A DNA stretch of 13,158 nt from Corallococcus sp. (GTDB taxonomy: Bacteria > Bacillota > Clostridia > Christensenellales > CAG-314), in contig JAMPHX010000036.1 in the NCBI GenBank assembly GCA_023663205.1, forward strand, positions 1 through 13,158, given 5' to 3'. The stretch's first letter is position 1. Every line of letters starts with the position of its first letter. Below are positions 8,998 through 13,158 of this stretch, in pieces. The position numbers and the translations under genes were made by a program. Under the pieces are notes generated by a model that saw only the letters and a program-made list of their open reading frames with translations, was not told the origin of the DNA and searched no databases.

Positions 8998-10398
8998 AAA
9001 GTGCTTCAACTACTTAACTACAACATATTTTCCACCGACCAAATAGTAATAATAGTCATTCTTGCTGTAGTGCTTGCTGCGCTTTTGGGCTTGAACGGTT
9101 GGCTTATATACCTTCTGCACAAGCGCGGCGAAAGAAAAATGTACTCGCAGCAACTCAAACGTCAACGTGAAGCGTTAATAGACAAACTAAACGCCATGTA
9201 TATGGGTGAGGAAGTCGACGTGGACGGCAAGACATCGTTCAAAATCGTGGCGGATACCGACGAAGAACCCGAGGAAGAAACCACGGTTGCGGACGAAGCG
9301 GACGAGGACGAGGAGGACGAGGAAGGCGAATCGCTGGAATTGGTCGTTACCGAAACGGGAAGCGTGGTGCGTTACAACCGCAGTTTTACTGCACGCCTAA
9401 TCCAAGCAGACAACGATTTGAAAGCGCGTTACTCGGAAATAAAAAATCACATTATGTCCTACAAAGGCATACGTTCTCGTATGAGTTGGAACAAGGAAAC
9501 CTTCCACATAGGCAGACGCAGTATCGCAAGTTTTGTCATTCGCGGAAAAACGCTGTGTCTGTGCCTTGCGACCGACGCCAAGATGTTTGACGGCACCAAG
9601 TATAAGGTGGAAGATTTATCTGCCCGCAGTAAAAACAATTCGATGCCCTGTAAGTTCCGTATTACAAGCGACCGCAGGACGGGTTACGCCAAGGAACTTA
9701 CCGACATTGTAATGGCAGGCTTCGGAGTGGAAAAGCAAATAACATACTTTGCACAGGATTACACCTTGCCGTTCAAATCGACGGAAGTGCTGCTCAAACG
9801 CCGCTTGATAAAGATTGTCGGCAACGGCATACGCGATTTGGAAAAGGAAGACGCGCTTGCCGCGGCAAGACGTATACGCTACAACCGCAGTTTCGAAGCC
9901 CGCATAATACAGGCGGACGACGAACTTAAAGGCTACTATTCCAAGATAAAAAATCATATTTTGTCCTATGACGACATACGTTCGGCTGACAGTTGGAAGA
10001 AGGAATCCTTCCTCAAAAAGCGTACCGTTTACGCTACGTTTGTCATCCGCGGAAAGACGCTGTGTCTGTGTCTTGCGCTTGACCCCAAACAGTTTGAAAA
10101 CACAAAGTATAAGGTTGAGGATTTGTCTGCACGCGTCAGCAAAACCAAAACGCCGCTTATGTACCGCGTCAAGAGCGCTCGCCGTATTAACTACGCTTTG
10201 CAATTGATTGACAAGATGTTTGCCGAAGCGGGAGTGGAAAAGATAGAACGCATACCGGTAAATTACGCCGTGCCGTTTGTTTCGACGGAAAACCTGATAA
10301 AGAGAGGTTTGATAAAAGAAGTTGCTTTGCAACCCAAGTCGGAAGAAACGGAAAAGGCCGCGGCTACAACCGCTGCGAACGAAACAGCAACGGCATAA
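8995..10398 (+). CDS. Bitopic membrane protein with acidic linker and a duplicated ~150-residue domain
   Basis: This 467-residue protein has four visible parts. One transmembrane helix lies at about residues 16-41 and is followed by HKRGERK, which places the C-terminal bulk in the cytoplasm. A short charged helical stretch follows (about 44-70). A strongly acidic linker occupies 87-115. Two copies of one domain lie at 126-275 and 295-443, each opening with RYNRSF and sharing RGKTLCLCLA and TKYKVEDLSAR. I do not recognise a named family with confidence. The order of an N-terminal helix, a Phe/Lys-rich strand, a G-K-x-L-x-L-x-L strand, a D-P/x-K turn and a C-terminal helix recalls the DUF5655/DUF1801 (YdhG-like) fold, which is a tentative inference. 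The Ala/Thr/Glu-rich C-terminus looks disordered. It is coupled to the giant surface gene and closed by a terminator, so it probably acts with that protein at the membrane. Confidence 0.93.
   Translation: MKVLQLLNYNIFSTDQIVIIVILAVVLAALLGLNGWLIYLLHKRGERKMYSQQLKRQREALIDKLNAMYMGEEVDVDGKTSFKIVADTDEEPEEETTVADEADEDEEDEEGESLELVVTETGSVVRYNRSFTARLIQADNDLKARYSEIKNHIMSYKGIRSRMSWNKETFHIGRRSIASFVIRGKTLCLCLATDAKMFDGTKYKVEDLSARSKNNSMPCKFRITSDRRTGYAKELTDIVMAGFGVEKQITYFAQDYTLPFKSTEVLLKRRLIKIVGNGIRDLEKEDALAAARRIRYNRSFEARIIQADDELKGYYSKIKNHILSYDDIRSADSWKKESFLKKRTVYATFVIRGKTLCLCLALDPKQFENTKYKVEDLSARVSKTKTPLMYRVKSARRINYALQLIDKMFAEAGVEKIERIPVNYAVPFVSTENLIKRGLIKEVALQPKSEETEKAAATTAANETATA
9370..9819 (+). repeat. First copy of the duplicated cytoplasmic domain
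   Basis: Residues 126-275 of the second gene. By-eye alignment with the second copy gives close to 60% amino-acid identity with an offset of 169 residues (507 bases). The conserved core includes RYNRSF (126), IKNHI, SW, a C-x-C pair at residues 188 and 190 inside GKTLCLCLA, TKYKVEDLSAR, a GVEK turn, and a closing PF-x-STE-x-L-x-KR-x-LIK segment. Confidence 0.88.
9877..10323 (+). repeat. Second copy of the duplicated cytoplasmic domain
   Basis: Residues 295-443 of the second gene. The C-x-C pair is at residues 357 and 359. The DNA is nearly identical to copy one around the RGKTLCLCLA codons (about 9541-9570 versus 10048-10077) but clearly diverged elsewhere, so this is an old duplication with one constrained strand. 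Copy two has LDPKQF where copy one has TDAKMF. Confidence 0.88.
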
Positions 10399-10409
10399 CG
10401 GAAAAAAAG

Positions 10410-10441
10410 ATAACGGCTGCCCAAACGGCAGCCGTTATTTT
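10410..10441 (+). terminator. Intrinsic terminator after the surface-protein operon
   Basis: A 12-bp perfect stem, ATAACGGCTGCC (10410-10421) with GGCAGCCGTTAT (10427-10438), has the loop CAAAC and is followed by T residues to 10441 with a further T-rich run. It begins 11 bases after the stop of gene 2. A-rich bases lie on the 5' side, so it may also work weakly on the other strand. Confidence 0.93.
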
Positions 10442-10503
10442 GCTGTTTTGAGGCATATACATTAGGTATTTGGACAATAAATATATTGTCAATACATCTG
10501 TAA

Positions 10504-10530
10504 TTGTGCCGCATTGGTTTTTATTATAAT
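10504..10530 (+). promoter_or_regulatory. Weak candidate promoter with perfect -10
   Basis: TATAAT at 10525-10530 matches the consensus exactly, but the best -35 (TTGTGC, 10504-10509) is poor and spaced only 15 bp. The -10 sits in a 10-bp palindrome, TATTATAATA (10522-10531), so the match may simply reflect AT-richness. Confidence 0.25.
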
Positions 10531-10594
10531 ATATACGCGGCACGATTTTGACGTATCGGTCGCGTTTTTCGGAACTGTTTTGCACGGTGTCTTT

Positions 10595-10632
10595 GTAAAA
10601 ACTCGTAAAAATCTTGTAAATACCCTCAAAAA
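10595..10632. promoter_or_regulatory. Phased A-tracts / GTAAA direct repeats (predicted curved DNA)
   Basis: A-tracts at 10597-10601, 10607-10611, 10618-10620 and 10628-10632 have centres about 10-11 bp apart, matching the helical repeat. The first three sit in a repeated GTAAA word starting at 10595, 10605 and 10616. In-phase A-tracts are known to bend DNA. This block lies about 57 bp upstream of the -35 of the best promoter for the glycosyltransferase, a usual place for an UP-like or curvature element, or for repeated regulator half-sites. Confidence 0.55.
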
Positions 10633-10688
10633 TTGATTATTTTTGCACATGATTTTCGCAGTTCGGTAGGTTTAATTATGCTGTATAC

Positions 10689-10717
10689 TTGCAAAATGCA
10701 AATTTATGTGCTAAAAT
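10689..10717 (+). promoter_or_regulatory. Candidate sigma-A promoter with extended -10, upstream of the glycosyltransferase
   Basis: TTGCAA (10689-10694), a 17-bp spacer and TAAAAT (10712-10717), with a TG two bases before the -10 (TGC at 10709-10711), make an extended -10 promoter. Transcription would begin near 10724 and give a 5' leader of about 200 nt before the ATG at 10928. The phased A-tracts just upstream add support. Confidence 0.55.
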
Positions 10718-10842
10718 ATTCATTACTCACATCTGTAAAGTACGGAGTAATTCTTGAATGCGTTTATTTGAGGTTAAACATCGGAATGCGGTGCGCTTAC
10801 CACATAATACCGCGTCTTGCCGAGAGTTGATGCTTCGAGCGG

Positions 10843-10872
10843 TTGTCAAATTTCGTGACAGTCGTTTAATAT
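10843..10872 (+). promoter_or_regulatory. Candidate proximal promoter with overlapping dyad
   Basis: TTGTCA (10843-10848), an 18-bp spacer and TAATAT (10867-10872) resemble a sigma-A promoter giving a short leader of about 50 nt. A dyad, TGTCA (10844-10848) and TGACA (10856-10860) with a 7-bp gap, covers the -35 and could be an operator. The arms are only 5 bp, so this is suggestive. Confidence 0.45.
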
Positions 10873-10927
10873 ACGTTACGCAAAACAATTGAAAAAAGTA
10901 TTTAGTATGGAAGGCATTTGAATTATT

Positions 10928-12412
10928 ATGGAAAATCAACGTGATACGTCAAAACCCAAGATATTAGTAACTTTGATAGAAGCAGGAATGGGACACATAG
11001 TCAGCGCAAACGCTATTTCGGAAGCGCTGAAACAAAAATACAGGGATAAAGTAGAAATTATCGATAAACATATTTTGCGCGATAGCGACAATGAAGTTTT
11101 GAGAGAATACGAAAAATATATTATCAAAAATGTGCAGTTGTATTCCAAATCACCGACTTTCGGCTATTTGCAGTATGCTTCTATGTATTTGCTCGGACCG
11201 CAAAATTCTTTGAAATTTGTGCACAGCACCGTTTTGAAAAAAGAAGTTAGAGCGACTGTGGAAGAATATGCAAAAATCAAACCCGACGTAATAATTTGCA
11301 CGCACTTTTTTGCAACGCATTGCGCCATTATGTACAAAAAGGAGTGCGCTCCCGATGTGTTGGTAGTAAGTTACTGCCCCGACAACAACATTCACGGTTG
11401 GTGGGATGTCCGTGGCGATATGATGTATACAAACAATCCTATGGCTACGCGTCAGGCATATCAGCGCAATTACAAAAGCGGCTGCGTGTACGAGGCTTTT
11501 TACCCTACGCGCAAAGAAGTAATGGAAACCAACGAAAGCAAGGAGTTTTACCGTAATAAATTCGGTATACCGCAGGACAAATTTGCCGTAGTGGTTGCCG
11601 ACGGCGCATATGCTATGGCAAAGTCGGAAAGCGTGTGTTTGTCGCTTATGGAATCGGATTTGCCGCTGACAATATGTTTTCTTGCTGGCAAAAACGAAGA
11701 GTTGAAGGCAAAGTTCGACAAATTGAAGCAGACCGTCAAACCCAACATAACCTTGTTGACATTCGGCTTTTTGTCTAATGCTCCCGAGTTGTACCGCGCG
11801 TGCGATTTGTTTATCACAAAGTCCGGTCCCAATGCAATATTGGACAGCGTAATGGTGAACACGCCGATAATAATCGATTACTGCGCTACGCCCATAGAAG
11901 TCGCCACCAAAAACCTGTTTGTCAAACATTTTTCGTGCGGGTACTTTATGAGCAGTCCCTCGCGGATAAAAAAGCAAGTGGAAAAATTTATCGAAAACCC
12001 CAAGTTGCTTGACGAGTTCAGCGCGTCGCTGCAATTTTTTGACAAATCCAAGAACGGTGCGGAAAAGATTGCCGACGATATTATCGAAATGCTGTTCAAT
12101 CCCGCAGAGCACCGCGCCAAACGTCTTGCCGAAGAAGATGCGTTTATCGATTCGTATATCAAAGTACGTCAGGAAAAAGCCTGTAAAATTTACCGTAAGG
12201 AACTGCAAATAAGCAACATCAATTACAGGCGCACAACATTGCAGAAAACCATCAAACGCAAAAAACTGGTCTACCGCAAAAAATCCGATAATATCAAAAA
12301 GAATTTTCACAGCGGTAAAGACAGTCAGCGGTTTGCAAGAATTTTGGTTCGCTTAAACGAAAACTCGCTTGCCAAGGAAAAGAAAACAGAAAAAAGAAAA
12401 GCCAAAGGTTGA
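10928..12412 (+). CDS. GT28/MGDG-synthase-like glycosyltransferase with basic C-terminal extension
   Basis: This 494-residue GT-B fold enzyme resembles MGDG synthase and processive diacylglycerol glucosyltransferases. The N-terminal domain opens with the strand ILVTLIEA and the GMGH loop (residues 20-23). A D-N-N-I-H-G-W block at 152-158 matches the family's D-x-x-x-H-x-x-W acceptor-side motif. The donor-binding domain has FGFLSNAPELYRACDLFIT followed by KSGPNAILD (298-306). Relatives usually have K-x-G-G-x-T-x-x-E there, so Pro301 and Asp306 are departures. A family-typical enzyme would end near residue 390; this one adds about 100 residues rich in Lys and Arg, predicted helical, perhaps for binding anionic membrane. 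The likely reaction is sugar transfer from a UDP-sugar to a lipid at the inner face of the membrane. Donor and acceptor cannot be told from sequence. The start is set by GGAAGG at 10909-10914, 13 bases upstream, slightly far. An in-frame ATG at 10907 meets a stop four codons later. Confidence 0.92.
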   Translation: MENQRDTSKPKILVTLIEAGMGHIVSANAISEALKQKYRDKVEIIDKHILRDSDNEVLREYEKYIIKNVQLYSKSPTFGYLQYASMYLLGPQNSLKFVHSTVLKKEVRATVEEYAKIKPDVIICTHFFATHCAIMYKKECAPDVLVVSYCPDNNIHGWWDVRGDMMYTNNPMATRQAYQRNYKSGCVYEAFYPTRKEVMETNESKEFYRNKFGIPQDKFAVVVADGAYAMAKSESVCLSLMESDLPLTICFLAGKNEELKAKFDKLKQTVKPNITLLTFGFLSNAPELYRACDLFITKSGPNAILDSVMVNTPIIIDYCATPIEVATKNLFVKHFSCGYFMSSPSRIKKQVEKFIENPKLLDEFSASLQFFDKSKNGAEKIADDIIEMLFNPAEHRAKRLAEEDAFIDSYIKVRQEKACKIYRKELQISNINYRRTTLQKTIKRKKLVYRKKSDNIKKNFHSGKDSQRFARILVRLNENSLAKEKKTEKRKAKG

Positions 12413-12555
12413 TTGAATTTGGCAGATTGAAATTTGCCGTTATATAAATACGCGCGGAGATTATCTCCGCGCGTTGTTTTTATTTCAGTGCCGAAACCGA
12501 TATTTTATATCAAAGTACAGGTTACGGGGTTGCGTACCGTCAGTAATGTCAACGG
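12413..12555. other. Convergent intergenic spacer
   Basis: About 143 bp separate the stops of two converging genes. Apart from the terminator, it holds an imperfect 13-14 bp direct repeat (GATTGAATTTGGC at 12411 and GATTGAAATTTGCC at 12425). Nothing else is recognisable between 12486 and 12555. Confidence 0.7.
12450..12485 (+). terminator. Intrinsic terminator after the plus-strand glycosyltransferase
   Basis: An 11-bp GC-rich stem, ACGCGCGGAGA (12450-12460) with TCTCCGCGCGT (12464-12474), has a 3-base loop and a following TTGTTTTTATTT tract. On the minus strand the hairpin is followed by ATTTATATAA, so it may also stop the convergent gene less efficiently. Confidence 0.9.
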
Positions 12556-13158
12556 TTAAATTTGATTGAGAACTTCGATTATTTTGCGGGCAACGGCGTC
12601 GCTGACGTTATCCTGTGCGATTTTTACAAAATTACCGTGTTTTTCCTGCGAGCAGCCGTCATCGGATGCGTATTGTTTGATTGCCGCAAGTATTTGACGT
12701 TTGTTTTTTACTACTGTGGCAGCGTTGCGGTTTTTCAAAAATTTGATATTTCGTACTTCGGGGAACAATAGGTTGTTAAGCACGATAAAGCGCAATTTGC
12801 ATGCCGATGCCTCGCAAACGGAACTGCTACCGCTTTTGCCTACCATAATTTTGCTGTTTTTCATAAGGTAGTGCATATCGGTTACAAATCCGAGATTTAC
12901 TACGTTGGTAATATTGTTTTGGGCAACAAATTCGTCAATATCGTTTTTGCTTTTTTCGTTGCGTCCGTTTACTACAATCAAACTGTAATTGCCTATTTTG
13001 TCGTGAAGGTATTTGGTCAAACTCAAATTGTTTGCAAATCCCGCGCCGCCGTTGGAAATGAGTATATACTCGGCGTTAGGTTTCAATACGCCCCCCGACG
13101 GACTGTCGGGGTCGGGTTCTTGCAAAAACTTTTCGGAAATAGGCACTCCGAGCGTAAG
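12556..13158 (-). CDS. GT28-type glycosyltransferase, C-terminal half (5' end outside window)
   Basis: The minus-strand frame is open to the right edge (reading LTLG before the GTG at 13144-13146), so the GTG is internal and the gene is cut by the window. The visible 200 codons form the donor-binding half of a GT-B enzyme. They begin with a LGVPISEKFL linker like the G-(I/V)-P-(I/V) that opens this domain in MurG and MGDG-synthase relatives. ILISNGGAG follows (about 13050-13070), then the helix block GFVTDMHYLMKNS (about 12856-12894). Next comes KSGSSSVCEAS (12808-12840), whose Glu (codon 12811-12813) is the expected nucleotide-ribose ligand. The gene converges on the plus-strand glycosyltransferase but is not a close copy. 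Substrate is unknown; lipid or envelope glycan synthesis is the family expectation. Confidence 0.85.
   Translation of the reverse strand, partial: LTLGVPISEKFLQEPDPDSPSGGVLKPNAEYILISNGGAGFANNLSLTKYLHDKIGNYSLIVVNGRNEKSKNDIDEFVAQNNITNVVNLGFVTDMHYLMKNSKIMVGKSGSSSVCEASACKLRFIVLNNLLFPEVRNIKFLKNRNAATVVKNKRQILAAIKQYASDDGCSQEKHGNFVKIAQDNVSDAVARKIIEVLNQI
13093..13111. repeat. GC-rich palindrome inside the minus-strand glycosyltransferase
   Basis: CCCCGAC (13093-13099) and GTCGGGG (13105-13111) form a 7-bp perfect stem around GGACT, in a locally very GC-rich stretch (13091-13115) within an otherwise AT-leaning gene. It encodes the PDPDSPSGG part of a surface-loop region between two conserved strands. 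It could be a REP-like palindrome inserted in frame, or chance. Confidence 0.5.

Larger units (their letters stand above)
10442..10927. other. AT-rich intergenic region with promoters and phased A-tracts, no convincing gene
   Basis: This stretch of about 490 bp separates the surface-protein operon from the glycosyltransferase. Short frames inside it (for example a TTG-started 65-codon frame at 10633-10830) lack a ribosome binding site and the codon pattern of the neighbours. It holds a 7-bp-arm dyad (10473-10490), a perfect TATAAT (10525-10530), A-tracts in helical phase (10597-10632) and two promoter-like elements. I see no tRNA, rRNA or recognisable riboswitch. Confidence 0.7.

Noticed and set aside
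10466..10492. Minus-strand promoter with TTGACA (10487-10492) reading back toward gene 2
   Set aside because: The -35 is perfect, but the sequence 17 bp downstream (ATACCT) is a poor -10, and no antisense gene would be served.
10633..10830. Possible 65-codon gene in the intergenic region
   Set aside because: It starts with TTG, has no Shine-Dalgarno sequence, overlaps the best promoter, and its codon use is unlike the neighbours.
11150..12310. Minus-strand open frame of 386 codons opposite the glycosyltransferase
   Set aside because: The plus-strand frame carries conserved GT-B motifs throughout. The antisense product is Phe/Cys/His-rich without motifs.
1..13158. CRISPR array, tRNA, rRNA, insertion sequence or prophage elements
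   Set aside because: No regularly spaced direct repeats, no tRNA-like cloverleaf or rRNA sequence, and no transposase or integrase motifs were seen on either strand.

Overview
The window looks like a contig fragment from a Gram-positive, moderate-GC member of the Bacillota, probably an uncultivated gut Clostridia lineage. This is an inference. It rests on a strong GAGGAGG ribosome binding site, a giant MBG/YDG-type repeat surface protein held by a C-terminal membrane helix, two GT28/MGDG-synthase-type glycosyltransferases, TGA used as a stop, and no outer-membrane functions.

Layout. (1) Positions 2-8995 (+) hold about 2,997 codons of one reading frame that is already open at the left edge. 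It is a secreted, membrane-anchored giant made of about 25 successive beta-sandwich-like repeat units of roughly 80-135 residues. It ends in a single transmembrane helix, a basic stop-transfer cluster and a short acidic cytoplasmic tail. (2) Positions 8995-10398 (+) start on the last base of the giant gene's stop codon (TAATG) behind a near-ideal ribosome binding site. They encode a bitopic membrane protein with an acidic linker and two copies of a roughly 150-residue domain I cannot name with confidence. A strong intrinsic terminator follows at 10410-10441. (3) An AT-rich intergenic region of about 490 bp carries phased A-tracts, two plausible promoters and small dyads. (4) Positions 10928-12412 (+) encode a GT28/MGDG-synthase-like glycosyltransferase with an unusual basic C-terminal tail of about 100 residues, followed by a terminator at 12450-12485. 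(5) On the minus strand, 12556-13158 is the C-terminal half of a second GT28-type glycosyltransferase that runs off the right edge and converges on the first.

How they fit together. Genes 1 and 2 form a translationally coupled pair: a giant extracellular stalk or adhesin, and a small membrane partner whose duplicated domain is predicted to face the cytoplasm. This is the best candidate for an undescribed system here. The two glycosyltransferases are probably glycolipid or envelope-polysaccharide enzymes. Their link to the surface protein is only by proximity, since terminators and a promoter region separate them.

Most other long open frames, including minus-strand frames of 753 and 617 codons inside the giant gene, are judged to be shadows of the real genes.
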